From Tabrizicola aquatica (lineage in GTDB: Bacteria > Pseudomonadota > Alphaproteobacteria > Rhodobacterales > Rhodobacteraceae), in contig NZ_PJON01000001.1 in the NCBI RefSeq assembly GCF_002900975.1, forward strand, positions 496,001 through 560,000: 64,000 bases of DNA. Direction: 5' to 3'. The notes beneath the pieces are model-generated. The model was not told where the DNA came from, ran no database searches, and worked only from the letters and a program-made list of their open reading frames with translations. Shown piece after piece: positions 8,891 through 18,946 of the stretch (its first letter is position 1; each line of letters starts with the position of its first letter). Position numbers and translations under genes: made by a program.

Positions 8891-10636
8891 TCAGACCAGG
8901 ACCGCACCCGAGCGGAAGGCAGCGGCATCGGCGGAAAGCAGCATCTCGTTGTGCGGCTTGCCCGAGGGGATCATCGGGAAGCAGTTCTCGTGCTTTTCCA
9001 CAAGGCAGTCAAAGATCACCGGGCCATCGTAGCGGATCATTTCCATGATCGCGTCGTCCAGGTCCTTGGGGTCCTCGCACTTGATGCCCTTGCAGCCGAA
9101 GGCCTCGGCCAGCTTGACGAAGTCGGGCAGGCTTTCCGACCAGGACGAGGAATAGCGTTCGCCATGCAGCAGTTCCTGCCACTGGCGGACCATGCCAAGG
9201 CGTTCGTTGTTCAGGATGAACTGCTTGACCGGGGCGCGGAACTGCATTGCGGTGCCCATTTCCTGCATGTTCATCAGCCAGGACGCCTCACCGGCGACGT
9301 TGATGACCAGGGCATCGGGATGCGCGATCTGCACGCCGATGCTGGCAGGCAGGCCATAGCCCATGGTCCCAAGGCCACCCGAGGTCATCCAGCGGTTCGG
9401 GTCCTCGAACCCCAGGAACTGCGCAGCCCACATCTGGTGCTGGCCCACTTCGGTGGTGATGTAGCGGTCCATGCCCTTGGTCAGGGCCTCCAGCCGCTCC
9501 AGCGCGTATTGCGGTTTGATCGTGGTGGTGGAGTTCTTGTAGGACAGGCACTTCACCGCGCGCCATTCGTCGATCTGCTTCCACCAGCTGGCCAGGCCGC
9601 GCTGGTCGGTCCTGGACCCGCGCGCGCGCCACTGGCGCAGCACTTCCTCCAGCACGCGGGTCACGTCGCCGACAATCGGCACGTCCACGCGGATGACCTT
9701 GTTGATCGACGAGGGGTCGATGTCGATGTGGGCCTTCTTCGACTTGGGGCTGAAGTCCTTGATCCGCCCGGTGATCCGGTCATCGAAGCGAGCCCCGATG
9801 TTGATCATCACGTCGCAGCCGTGCATCGCGAGGTTGGCCTCGTAAAGCCCGTGCATCCCCAGCATGCCGACCCAGTTCTTGCCCGAGGCCGGGTAGCTGC
9901 CCAGGCCCATCAGGGTCGAGGTGATCGGGAAGTTCGTCTCGGCCACCAGTTCGCGCAAGAGTTGGCTGGCGCGGGGGCCCGAGTTGATGACGCCGCCGCC
10001 GGTGTAGAAGATCGGGCGTTCGGCGGTCTCCATCAGCTCGACCAGGCGGGCGATCTGGTCGGCATCGCCTTCGGTGCGGGGCTGGTAGTGGCTGACCCTG
10101 GCTTTTTCGGCGGGGGTGTAGTCGGCGGTGGCGAACTGCACATCCTTGGGGATGTCGATCAAGACCGGGCCGGGGCGGCCGTGGGTCGCGACATGGAAGG
10201 CCTGGTGGATGGTGTCGGACAGCTTCGCCGTGTCCTTCACCAGCCAGTTCATCTTGGTGCAGGGGCGGGTGATGCCGACCGTATCCGCCTCCTGGAAACC
10301 ATCGGTGCCGATCATGAAGGTCGGGACTTGGCCGGTCAGCACCACGATGGGGATCGAGTCCATCAGCGCGTCGGTCAGGCCGGTCACCGCGTTCGTGGCC
10401 CCTGGACCCGAGGTCACCAGCGCCACGCCGGGCTTGCCGGTCGACCGCGCATAGCCTTCCGCCATGTGGACGGCGCCCTGTTCGTGGCGGACAAGGATGT
10501 GGCGGATGTCGTTCTGCAGGAACAGTTCGTCATAAATGGGAAGCACGGCACCGCCGGGATAGCCGAAGACGACCTCGACGCCCTGATCCTTCAGGGCCTG
10601 GACCACCATCTTCGCACCGGTCATCTGCTTCGACAT
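8891..10636 (-). CDS. ilvB: Acetolactate synthase catalytic (large) subunit
   Basis: TPP- and FAD-dependent enzyme for the first common step of valine, leucine and isoleucine synthesis. The 581-residue protein shows FGYPGGAVLPIYDEL, the catalytic-Glu motif RHEQGAVHMAEGYAR, FAD-domain segments and the C-terminal TPP domain. The usual GDGS metal motif reads GEAS here (VAGEASWLMNMQEMGT). The start at 10636 is chosen over upstream ATGs because a TAAGGAG site sits 9 bases before it. A leader peptide and terminator lie directly upstream, so expression is probably attenuated by branched-chain amino-acid supply. Confidence 0.96.
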   Translation of the reverse strand: MSKQMTGAKMVVQALKDQGVEVVFGYPGGAVLPIYDELFLQNDIRHILVRHEQGAVHMAEGYARSTGKPGVALVTSGPGATNAVTGLTDALMDSIPIVVLTGQVPTFMIGTDGFQEADTVGITRPCTKMNWLVKDTAKLSDTIHQAFHVATHGRPGPVLIDIPKDVQFATADYTPAEKARVSHYQPRTEGDADQIARLVELMETAERPIFYTGGGVINSGPRASQLLRELVAETNFPITSTLMGLGSYPASGKNWVGMLGMHGLYEANLAMHGCDVMINIGARFDDRITGRIKDFSPKSKKAHIDIDPSSINKVIRVDVPIVGDVTRVLEEVLRQWRARGSRTDQRGLASWWKQIDEWRAVKCLSYKNSTTTIKPQYALERLEALTKGMDRYITTEVGQHQMWAAQFLGFEDPNRWMTSGGLGTMGYGLPASIGVQIAHPDALVINVAGEASWLMNMQEMGTAMQFRAPVKQFILNNERLGMVRQWQELLHGERYSSSWSESLPDFVKLAEAFGCKGIKCEDPKDLDDAIMEMIRYDGPVIFDCLVEKHENCFPMIPSGKPHNEMLLSADAAAFRSGAVLV

Positions 10637-10661
10637 CTCTCGCATCTCCTTACAGCGCAAC

Positions 10662-10690
10662 AAAAAGCCCCCGGAAGTTTCCTTCGGGGG
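10662..10690 (-). terminator. Attenuator terminator before ilvB
   Basis: On the minus strand, arm CCCCCGAAG pairs with CTTC-C-GGGGG (one bulged C) around a GAAA loop, then GCTTTTTG. This is a textbook intrinsic terminator placed between the leader peptide and the ilvB ribosome site. Confidence 0.88.
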
Positions 10691-10733
10691 CGCATGGGAA
10701 CCACTATGGTCAAACCGTCACCGGCCCATGCGC
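10690..10733 (-). promoter_or_regulatory. Inverted repeat, likely antiterminator of the ilv attenuator
   Basis: Nine-base arms (GCGCATGGG at 10690-10698 and its complement at 10725-10733) flank 26 bases. One arm lies in codons 12-14 of the leader peptide and the other abuts the terminator stem, sharing base 10690. Ribosome position on the leader could therefore choose between the two structures. The exact pairing scheme needs folding. Confidence 0.6.
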
Positions 10734-10765
10734 TTCCTTCCTACGATGACAAGAATTCCGGCCAT
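10718..10765 (-). CDS. ilvL: ilv leader peptide (15 residues, five consecutive Ile/Leu/Val codons)
   Basis: Short ORF MAGILVIVGRKRMGR on the ilvB strand, ending 28 bases before the terminator begins. Codons 4-8 are Ile-Leu-Val-Ile-Val, exactly the products of the pathway that ilvB starts. A GAAGGGA sequence lies about 8 bases before the ATG. The layout of leader peptide, inverted repeat, terminator and ilvB matches classical transcription attenuation as in the E. coli ilv operons. The symbol is used by analogy; the sequence is unrelated to E. coli IlvL. Confidence 0.82.
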   Translation of the reverse strand: MAGILVIVGRKRMGR

Positions 10766-11024
10766 TGGCCCATCCCTTCATGTTCGGTCGGAACAGTAGG
10801 GGCGGATATGCCGGGCGTCAACGGGATTTGCAATCTGAAAATGTCGCTTTCCGGGTCTGTTTTTGAACTTTTGTTGCGGCACGATGCCGCGCTGCGCAAC
10901 TTTCACAACTTTGCGCAAAAAGGCACGGTGGTTGCGCGGTGGTGGGCAAGTGAAGGGGGCCGCAAGTGGCGCTATCCAGGTGGGGTTTGCGGCCGGGACG
11001 GTTCCCGGTCGATGGGAGAGTGAC

Positions 11025-11627
11025 ATGAAGCTGTACTATTCGCCCGGCGCCTGCTCGCTGGCATCGCACATCACGCTGGCCGAGGCCGGGGTGCCTTTCA
11101 CCGCCGAGAAGGTGGACATCCGCGCCAAGCGCACCGAGACCGGCGCCGATTTCGCCGCGATCAACCCGCGCGGTGCGGTTCCGGCGCTGGACCTGGGCAA
11201 TGGCGAAGTGCTGACCGAAGGCGTGGCGATCATGCAGCACGTCATGGACAGCGCCGCCCCGGGCGCGCTTCCGGCGGCCGGCACCCTGGCCCGTGCCCGC
11301 CTGACCGAGGCGCTGAACTATGTCGCGGCCGAGGTGCACAAGACCTATTCGCCCTTCTTCTATGGCATCGAGGGCGAGGCGAAGGACAAGCAGATGTCGC
11401 TTCTGGACGCGCGCCTGCAAGTGGTCGAGGACCGTCTTGCCACCCGCGACTGGCTGGCGGGCGACGCCTATACCCCTGCGGATGCCTATCTGTTCACCGT
11501 GACCAACTGGTCGGCGCATGTCGGCCACGACCTGGCGAAGTTCCCGCGCATCACCGCCCTGCGCGCCAAGGTCGCCGCCCGCCCGGCCGTGCAGCAGGCG
11601 CTGAAGGCCGAGGGGCTGGCCGCCTGA
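11025..11627 (+). CDS. Glutathione S-transferase, beta-class-like
   Basis: 200-residue cytosolic GST predicted to conjugate or reduce with glutathione. The N-terminal thioredoxin-fold domain begins MKLYYSPGACSLASHITL, in which the Cys at position 10 is the beta-class active-site residue. NPRGAVPALDLGNGEVLTE carries the cis-proline and GSH-binding motif. The all-helical C-terminal domain follows, with the conserved AGDAYTPADAYLF. The start at 11025 removes 54 upstream codons that lie in the divergent ilv promoter region. A good terminator follows. Confidence 0.9.
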   Translation: MKLYYSPGACSLASHITLAEAGVPFTAEKVDIRAKRTETGADFAAINPRGAVPALDLGNGEVLTEGVAIMQHVMDSAAPGALPAAGTLARARLTEALNYVAAEVHKTYSPFFYGIEGEAKDKQMSLLDARLQVVEDRLATRDWLAGDAYTPADAYLFTVTNWSAHVGHDLAKFPRITALRAKVAARPAVQQALKAEGLAA

Positions 11628-11636
11628 ACCAAGAGG

Positions 11637-11659
11637 GGGGGGCCGCGCGGCCCCCCTTT
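11637..11659 (+). terminator. Intrinsic terminator after the GST gene
   Basis: GGGGGGCC-GCGC-GGCCCCCC followed by TTTC, ten bases downstream of the stop codon and before the convergent antiporter gene. Confidence 0.7.
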
Positions 11660-11667
11660 CGCTGACC

Positions 11668-12588
11668 TCAGCCGATGAAGGCCAGATAGACGCCATAGGC
11701 CGCAAGCAGGCCCGCCCCGGCGATCCGGGGCAAGCCGCCCAGGACAAAGGCCACCACGGCAAGGCCCACCGAAGCGCCGGCAACCCACCACATGTCGATG
11801 GCGGCAAAGCGGGCCTCGGCCGGGATCGGCGCGACCAGCGCGGTGATCCCCAGGATGCCGAACAGGTTGAAGATGTTCGACCCGACGATGTTGCCGACCG
11901 AAATCTCGGTATGCTTTCGGAAGGCGGCGATGACGCTGGTTGCAAGCTCGGGCAGCGAAGTGCCGACGGCGACGATGGTCAGGCCGATCACCGCCTCGGA
12001 AATCCCGAAGTCGCGGGCGATGGTGGTGGCGCTGTCCACCAGGAACCGCGCACCGATCACCAGACCGACGAGGCCTGCGCCGGTCATCACCCAGGGCTTC
12101 CAGTTCGGGCCGAACGTCTCGGTATCGCCTTCGGGCGGGTGACCGCTGCCGGCGATGAAGGCCGTGGTCAAAAAGGCCACGAGGCCCGCCAGCAGGATCA
12201 GCCCGTCCATCCGGGTGACTTGGCCGTCCAGCAGCATGACCCAGATCGCCGCAGTCGCCGCCAGCATGAAGGCAAGGTCGCGCCACAACTTGCGGCCGGG
12301 GATGATCAGGGGCGCGATCAGGGCCGAGATGCCAAGGATCAGCAGGATGTTCGAGATGTTCGAGCCGATCACGTTGCCGATGGCGATGCCGGGCGCGGGT
12401 GGGGTGGCCAGTGCGGCCTGGACCGAGACGATCAACTCGGGCGCCGAAGTGCCGAAGCCGACGATGGTCAGCCCGATCAGCAAGGGCGACAAATGGAAGG
12501 CGCGGGCAATGGACGAAGCCCCGCGCACAAGAAACTCGCCCCCCGCCACCAGGATGACGAGGCCGAGAAGAAACATAAGATAAGTCAC
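11668..12588 (-). CDS. Calcium/sodium antiporter (CaCA family, YrbG-like)
   Basis: 306-residue inner-membrane cation exchanger with about 10 helices. Two inverted alpha-repeats carry the ion-binding signature: GFGTSAPELIVSVQAAL plus GNVIGSNISNILLILG in the first half, and AVGTSLPELATSVIAAF plus GNIVGSNIFNLFGILG in the second. The glutamates in SAPEL and SLPEL are the expected cation ligands. A GTG start at 12588 is preferred, with GGGGA six bases before it. The first ATG is 12 bases further in and has no ribosome site. Confidence 0.88.
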   Translation of the reverse strand: MTYLMFLLGLVILVAGGEFLVRGASSIARAFHLSPLLIGLTIVGFGTSAPELIVSVQAALATPPAPGIAIGNVIGSNISNILLILGISALIAPLIIPGRKLWRDLAFMLAATAAIWVMLLDGQVTRMDGLILLAGLVAFLTTAFIAGSGHPPEGDTETFGPNWKPWVMTGAGLVGLVIGARFLVDSATTIARDFGISEAVIGLTIVAVGTSLPELATSVIAAFRKHTEISVGNIVGSNIFNLFGILGITALVAPIPAEARFAAIDMWWVAGASVGLAVVAFVLGGLPRIAGAGLLAAYGVYLAFIG

Positions 12589-14068
<1,480 letters not shown>

Positions 14069-14089
14069 GCTTCGGCTTCTGAAATGGAA

Positions 14090-14115
14090 ACGGCCCCGGG
14101 GAAACCCGAGGCCGT
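14090..14115. terminator. Bidirectional hairpin between takP and takM
   Basis: ACGGCCCCGGG-GAAA-CCCGAGGCCGT, an 11-bp stem with one mismatch and a GNRA-type loop, placed between the two convergent stops. Only a short GTTT follows. Confidence 0.6.
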
Positions 14116-14142
14116 GGTCGTTTCGGGGCCTGGGACCGGCCG

Positions 14143-15984
14143 TCAGGGCGTGACGACCGGTGCCCCCAACTGCGGTGCGCCCAGTTGCGGTGCCCCCAGT
14201 TGCGGTGCGCCAAGGCCGGGTTGGGCCGGGGCCGCGCCGTCGGCTGGGGCGCCGAAGTTTGGCGTGCCCAGCGATGGTGCCCCAAGGTTCGGTGCGCCCA
14301 AGTTCGGTGCCCCAAGATTCGGGGCCCCCAGGGCCGGTGCGCCGCCCGGGGCCGGTGCGCCGGGTGCCAGGGGCGCGAAGCCCGGCACGGTGATCTCGAT
14401 CGAGTTCGGGTCGACCACCGGGCCCTTGTAGTGCATCACCATCTGCGGGAAGGCGATCACGGCGATGATCATCACCACCTGGATGCAGATGAAGGGGATC
14501 GCGCCCTTGTAGATCTCGCCCGTGCGGATCCCGTCCATGTTCTTGCCGGTGACCTTGTCCAGATAGGGCACCTTCGCCGCGACCGAGCGCAGATAGAACA
14601 GCGCAAAGCCGAAGGGCGGGGTCAGGAACGAGGTCTGCAGGTTCATCCCCAGGATCACGCCCAGCCAGATCAGGTCGATGCCCAGGCTGTCGGCAGCCGG
14701 AGCGATCAGTGGGATCAGGATGAAGGCGATTTCGAAGAAGTCCAGGAAGAAGCCCAGGACAAAGACGATCAGGTTCACCACCAGTAGGAAGCCATACTCT
14801 CCGCCCGGCACGGCGGTCAGCAGCTCCTCGACCCAGATATGGCCGTTCACGCCGTAGAAGGTCTGCGAGAACACCCGCGCGCCGATCAGGACGAACATGA
14901 CGAAGGCTGACAGCCGCGTGGTGGCGACCAGGGCCGAGTGTAGGACCGGAAAACGGAAACGGCCCTTGGCGAAGGCCAGGATCATGGCGCCAAGCGCGCC
15001 CATCGCGCCGCCCTCGGTCGGGGTGGCAAGGCCGATGAAGATCGTGCCCAGCACCAGGAAGATCAGCGCCAGCGGCGGGATCAGCACCATGATCACCTGC
15101 TGCGCCAGCCGCGACAGCAGGTTCAGCCCCAGGTAACGGTCGGCCAGCGCATAAAGATAGATCAGCAGCGTCCCCACCGTTGCGCCCAGCACGTCGGCAT
15201 TGGCGCCCCAGTCGGCATAGGCCCACAGATGCACCCCGTAGCTGATCGCGACGCAGGCCCCCAGCGCGACCAGAAGCGAGGTCACCCCCCCGCCCAGCGT
15301 CCGCGCCTCGGGCGGCAGGGCCGGAACCTTGTGCGGCTGGAAGATCGCGATCATCGCGACATAGCCCAGATACATCCCCGTCAGCACCAGGCCGGGGATC
15401 AGCGCCCCGGCATACATGTCGCCCACCGACCGGCCCAGCTGGTCGGCCAGGATGATCAGCACCAAGCTGGGCGGAATGATCTGCGCCAGTGTCCCCGAGG
15501 CCGCAATGACCCCGGTCGCCGTGCGCTTGTCATAGCCGTAACGCAGCATGATCGGCAGCGAGATCAGCCCCATCGCGATGACGCTGGCCGCCACGACCCC
15601 GGTCGTCGCCGCCAGAAGCGCGCCCACCAGGATCACCGCAAAGGCGAGGCCCCCCCGGATCGGGCCGAACAACTGGCCGATCGTGTCCAGAAGATCCTCG
15701 GCCATCCCGCTTCGTTCCAGGATGATGCCCATGAAGGTGAAGAACGGGATCGCCAGCAGCGTCTCGTTCGACATGATGCCCCAAAGCTGGCGCGGCAGGT
15801 TGCCAAGGAGCGGCCAGTCCAGCGTGATCTCGCCGCCCGACAGGGGCGCCAGCCAGACGCCGATGGCAAAGAACATCAGACCGTTGGCCGCCAGCGAGAA
15901 GGCGACCGGATAGCCAAGCAACAGGAACAGCACCAGGCTGGCGAACATGATCGGCGCCATGTTGTGGGCGATGATTTCCAGCAT
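14143..15984 (-). CDS. takM: TRAP transporter large permease (DctM/TakM) with repetitive C-terminal tail
   Basis: 613-residue DctM-family membrane protein, the sodium-coupled channel of the TRAP system. Twelve or more hydrophobic helices are visible, with the conserved family stretches ETLLAIPFFTFMGIILERSG and GATTGVVAASV-like AATTGVVAASVIAMG. Residues about 537-613 form a hydrophilic Ala/Gly/Pro tail built of pentapeptides (LGAPN three times, LGAPS, LGTPN, FGAP, then LGAPQ three times and LGAP). The matching DNA is a 15-bp tandem repeat at 14146-14376. I know of no DctM with such a tail. Its start overlaps the takQ stop. Confidence 0.9.
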   Translation of the reverse strand: MLEIIAHNMAPIMFASLVLFLLLGYPVAFSLAANGLMFFAIGVWLAPLSGGEITLDWPLLGNLPRQLWGIMSNETLLAIPFFTFMGIILERSGMAEDLLDTIGQLFGPIRGGLAFAVILVGALLAATTGVVAASVIAMGLISLPIMLRYGYDKRTATGVIAASGTLAQIIPPSLVLIILADQLGRSVGDMYAGALIPGLVLTGMYLGYVAMIAIFQPHKVPALPPEARTLGGGVTSLLVALGACVAISYGVHLWAYADWGANADVLGATVGTLLIYLYALADRYLGLNLLSRLAQQVIMVLIPPLALIFLVLGTIFIGLATPTEGGAMGALGAMILAFAKGRFRFPVLHSALVATTRLSAFVMFVLIGARVFSQTFYGVNGHIWVEELLTAVPGGEYGFLLVVNLIVFVLGFFLDFFEIAFILIPLIAPAADSLGIDLIWLGVILGMNLQTSFLTPPFGFALFYLRSVAAKVPYLDKVTGKNMDGIRTGEIYKGAIPFICIQVVMIIAVIAFPQMVMHYKGPVVDPNSIEITVPGFAPLAPGAPAPGGAPALGAPNLGAPNLGAPNLGAPSLGTPNFGAPADGAAPAQPGLGAPQLGAPQLGAPQLGAPVVTP

Positions 15985-16586
15985 CAACGCGTCTCCCCGT
16001 CGGCATTGGCCACGACCTTGGCCAGTTCCGCGCCCTCTTGTTCGGCCGCTTGATGGGCCGAGACGAAGGGGTGCGGGTCCTCGATCAGGCCCTGCATCAC
16101 CGCGATCTTCTTGATGATTTCCGCCAGGACCTGCGCGATCAGCAACACGAAGCCGGCCGCCAGGATCGCCCGCGCCGGCCAGATGATCAGACCGCCCGCG
16201 TTGTTCGAGACCTGGCCGACCTGATAGGCCTGCCAGGCATAGGGGATCAGCATCCAGGTCATCAGCACCACGAAGGGCAGGGTAAAGACCACATGGCCGA
16301 ACAGGTCGATCCAGTGCTGCGTGCGCCGGCTGCGGCTGCCGTAGAAGATGTCGATGCGGATATGCTCGTTCTGCTGCAAGGTATAGGCCGCCGCCCCCAT
16401 GAAGGCCGCGCCGAACAGGTACCACTGCAGTTCAAGCAACGAGTTCGACGACCAGTTGATCGCCTTGCGCACGATCGCGTTCCCGGCGCTGACCAGCACC
16501 GCGACCAGGATCAGCCACATGACCGATTTTCCGACAAAGGCACTGACGCGGTCGATGCCGCGTGCCAGGCCAAGCAAAGCCTGCAT
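15984..16586 (-). CDS. takQ: TRAP transporter small permease (DctQ/TakQ)
   Basis: 200-residue four-helix DctQ-type subunit that pairs with DctM. It shows the family motif SSNSLLELQWYLFGAAFMGAAAYTLQQNEHIRIDIFY and an acidic cytoplasmic C-terminus. The start at 16586 has a GGGGAGGA site six bases upstream; a TTG two codons earlier is less likely. The stop overlaps the takM start by one base, so the two are translationally coupled. Confidence 0.92.
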   Translation of the reverse strand: MQALLGLARGIDRVSAFVGKSVMWLILVAVLVSAGNAIVRKAINWSSNSLLELQWYLFGAAFMGAAAYTLQQNEHIRIDIFYGSRSRRTQHWIDLFGHVVFTLPFVVLMTWMLIPYAWQAYQVGQVSNNAGGLIIWPARAILAAGFVLLIAQVLAEIIKKIAVMQGLIEDPHPFVSAHQAAEQEGAELAKVVANADGETR

Positions 16587-16654
16587 TCCCAATCCTCCCC
16601 CTGGGTGGCCGCCGGTTCAAGTATGGCGTGCCTTGTTCAACTGGTAAACTTATC

Positions 16655-16672
16655 TGGCCAATTAGACCAATT
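16655..16672. promoter_or_regulatory. Possible operator upstream of takQ
   Basis: On the minus strand two AATTGGYC half-sites occur as a direct repeat with a 9-base period, about 70 bp before takQ. GntR/FadR-type regulators use AATTGGT-like half-sites, but normally inverted. The call is tentative. Confidence 0.25.
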
Positions 16673-16709
16673 TCACACCATCGGTCAACCCGGGGTAGGT
16701 GCGCCCCCG

Positions 16710-17051
16710 TCAGGCTGCCGCGATGGCACGGCGTTTCAGGCGCAGGCTGACCTGGGCAATGGCCTGGATCACCGGCAGGAATTCCAGCCCCAACTCGGTC
16801 AGTCGATACTCGACCGAGGCCGCGGTGCCCTGGCTGACGATGCGCAGAAGGATGCCCCGCTCCTCCAGTTCGCGCAAGCGTTGGGTCAGGACCTTTGCAG
16901 AAACCAGGGGGATGTCGGCGCGCAATTCGGAAAACCGGCGCGGACCTTGGGCGAGGTGCCACAGGATGTTCGGTGTCCAGGCACCGCCGATGAAGGCCAT
17001 GCAATCCGACAAGGGACACATCGGATGCGGCGTGCGGTTCTTGTGGCTCAT
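16710..17051 (-). CDS. HxlR-family winged-helix transcriptional regulator
   Basis: 113-residue DNA-binding protein. The family signature MCPLSDCMAFIGGAWTPNILWHLAQGPRRFSELRADIP is clear, with the conserved Cys in the N-terminal CP motif that senses redox or aldehydes in several HxlR proteins, followed by VLTQRLRELEERGIL. It lies directly upstream of takQ on the same strand and upstream of a glyoxalase-fold gene. Its target is unknown; either neighbour is plausible. Confidence 0.88.
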   Translation of the reverse strand: MSHKNRTPHPMCPLSDCMAFIGGAWTPNILWHLAQGPRRFSELRADIPLVSAKVLTQRLRELEERGILLRIVSQGTAASVEYRLTELGLEFLPVIQAIAQVSLRLKRRAIAAA

Positions 17052-17107
17052 GGGTCTGCCCCCCGGTCGCTGTGGCCAAGATAGGCGAGCATGGGGCGCC
17101 GGACAAG

Positions 17108-17506
17108 CTAGGCGGTCGTGGAAACCGGCGGGCCAAGCAGGTCCCAGCGGTTGCCGAACGGGTCGCACCAGACCGCGACGCTGCCATAGACCTCGTGCCG
17201 GGGGGCTTCCTCGAAGGTCACTCCGGCGGCCAGCATCGCGGCATGATCGCGGGCGAAGTCGTCGGTCTGCAGGAACAGGAACACCCGGCCGCCCGCCTGG
17301 TTGCCGATGGCCTGGGCCTGTTGGGCCGTGTCGGCCCGCGCCAGCACCAGCCTGGGCCCACCGCCAGGGGGTTCCACCGTGACCCAGCGCTTGCGGCCCT
17401 GGTCGATGTCCTCGGTCAGGCGGAAGCCCAGCGTGCCGACATAGAAGGCGATGGCCTGGTCATAGTCCGGCACGACAAGGGCCAGGGCGGCGATCCGGGC
17501 GGGCAT
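17108..17506 (-). CDS. VOC (glyoxalase/bleomycin-resistance) superfamily protein
   Basis: 132-residue vicinal-oxygen-chelate fold protein. It shows the paired beta-alpha-beta-beta-beta pattern, with LALVVPDYDQAIAFYVGTLGF at the start and VAVWCDPFGNRWDLLGP at the end. The substrate cannot be told from sequence. The start codon overlaps the bpt stop (ATGA at 17504-17508), so it is translated together with bpt. Confidence 0.82.
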   Translation of the reverse strand: MPARIAALALVVPDYDQAIAFYVGTLGFRLTEDIDQGRKRWVTVEPPGGGPRLVLARADTAQQAQAIGNQAGGRVFLFLQTDDFARDHAAMLAAGVTFEEAPRHEVYGSVAVWCDPFGNRWDLLGPPVSTTA

Positions 17507-18333
17507 CAAAAGCGGGAGTCGGGCAGGCTGATCCGGGCGACCTGTTCGGCGATCGGGTCCACCGACAGGGGATGCAGGTCTGCCACATGGTCGCCGGCAT
17601 TGCCCAGGGGCTGCCAGGCGCCGCCCTTGTAGATCTCCAGCGCGTCGAAGCCGGCCTTGTAGCCCATCTTGCGGCTGCCCGGCACCCAGTAGCCCAGATA
17701 GACATAGGGCAACCCCGCCTCGCGCGCGATGGCGACGTGGTCCAGGATGACATAGGTGCCCAGGCTGAGGCTGGTCAGATCGGGGTCGTAGAAGCTGTAG
17801 ACCATCGACAACCCGTCGTCGAAGACATCGGTCAGGCAGACCGCGGCCAGGGGGCGGCCCCTCTCGCCCTCGACCGGCGGGCGGGTGTATTCGATGACAC
17901 GGCTTTTGATCGGGGTTTCCTCGATCATCGCGGCGAATTCGAAGATGTCCATGTCGGCCATGCCGCCGTCGGCGTGGCGTTGGTCCAGATAGCGGCGGAA
18001 CAGCGTGAACTGATCCTCGGTCGCCCAGGGGCTGGTCGCGTTGCGGCGCAGGGCGGCGGCGCGCTTCAGGATGCGCTTTTGCGTGCGGCTGGGCTGAAAG
18101 TCCGCCACCCGGATGCGGGCCGAGAGACAGGCCGAACATTCCGCGCAGGAGGGGCGGTACAGCACGTTCTGGCTGCGGCGGAAGCCCTGCTTGGACAAGC
18201 TGTCGTTCAGTTTCTGCGCATGTTCGCCTTGCAGCGCGGTAAAAAGCTTCCGCTCCATCCGGCCCGGCAGGTAGGGGCAGGGTTGGGGCGCCGTCACATA
18301 GAACTGGGGCGCAAGGGGAAGCGTGTGTCGCAT
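17506..18333 (-). CDS. bpt: Aspartate/glutamate leucyltransferase
   Basis: Transfers leucine from Leu-tRNA onto N-terminal Asp/Glu of proteins, marking them for ClpS/ClpAP degradation (N-end rule). The 275-residue protein has the ATE-type cysteine motif region [18 protein letters not shown], the conserved [13 protein letters not shown] and the C-terminal acyltransferase core [22 protein letters not shown]. The start at 18333 ([12 protein letters not shown]) is typical; 34 upstream codons are rejected as Arg/Ala-rich noise. Confidence 0.93.
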   Translation of the reverse strand: MRHTLPLAPQFYVTAPQPCPYLPGRMERKLFTALQGEHAQKLNDSLSKQGFRRSQNVLYRPSCAECSACLSARIRVADFQPSRTQKRILKRAAALRRNATSPWATEDQFTLFRRYLDQRHADGGMADMDIFEFAAMIEETPIKSRVIEYTRPPVEGERGRPLAAVCLTDVFDDGLSMVYSFYDPDLTSLSLGTYVILDHVAIAREAGLPYVYLGYWVPGSRKMGYKAGFDALEIYKGGAWQPLGNAGDHVADLHPLSVDPIAEQVARISLPDSRF

Positions 18334-18427
18334 CGGGTCCGGCTGGGCTGGAAATGTGGCCAGCCTAGCAAGACCGCGCCCGCCCGCCAAGCGCCGAGTG
18401 AGCCTTGCGCGCAGCGGCCGCAGGAAT

Positions 18428-18455
18428 GCCCCCACCGGCGAAAACCGGAGGGGGC
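18428..18455. terminator. Hairpin downstream of the DUF2852 gene
   Basis: GCCCCC-A-CCGG-CGAAAA-CCGG-A-GGGGGC, a 10-bp stem with one mismatch just past the DUF2852 stop. It has no U-run, so it is terminator-like only. Confidence 0.45.
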
Positions 18456-18462
18456 GGGGGCC

Positions 18463-18930
18463 TTAGTACTCGCCCGGACGGGCGCCGGCTTCGGGCTTCG
18501 CTTCGACCGGGGGCTCGGCGGTTGCGGTGGCGGTGCGGGCGCGTTCTTCCATGAACGAGTCGAACTCGGTCTTGTCCTTCGAGGTGCGCAGCCGCTGCAG
18601 GAAGGATTCGAACGCTTCCTGCTCTTCTTCCAGCCGGCGCAGGGCCTCGGCCTTGTAGCTGTCGAAGGCGTGGTTGCCGGTGGCCTGCATCATGCGCGGG
18701 CGGCTCCAGCCGGTGTCATGCGTGCGGCGCTGGCCGCAGGAACGTGCGAACATCTGTTTCCCCCAGATCAGGTAGGCCAGGATGGCAAGGCCGACGAGCG
18801 GGTTGATGACAAAGCCAAGGACCATGAAGGCGATCCAGGCCCATTTCCCCTTGGCGTCAAGCCAGGCTTCCCCCCGGCGAAAGGTGGCGCGGATCCCGCC
18901 AGGCCGGGCGGTGTCGGTATAGCTGTGCAT
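18463..18930 (-). CDS. DUF2852 membrane protein
   Basis: 155-residue protein with one or two membrane helices (GKWAWIAFMVLGFVINPLVGLAILAYLIWGKQMF, residues about 27-60). A soluble charged region with coiled-coil character follows (SYKAEALRRLEEEQEAFESFLQRLRTSKDKTEFDSFMEER), and the tail is Pro/Glu-rich. This is the DUF2852 architecture common in alphaproteobacteria; the function is unknown. The start at 18930 has a TGGAG site. Two identical-design palindromes flank its likely promoter. Confidence 0.85.
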   Translation of the reverse strand: MHSYTDTARPGGIRATFRRGEAWLDAKGKWAWIAFMVLGFVINPLVGLAILAYLIWGKQMFARSCGQRRTHDTGWSRPRMMQATGNHAFDSYKAEALRRLEEEQEAFESFLQRLRTSKDKTEFDSFMEERARTATATAEPPVEAKPEAGARPGEY

Positions 18931-18946
18931 GGGCGGTCTCCAGTTG

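Noticed and set aside
8951-11023. 690-codon plus-strand frame across ilvB
   Set aside because: Shadow of a GC-rich gene. It is His/Arg/Gln-rich, has no domain, and runs through the leader-peptide and terminator region.
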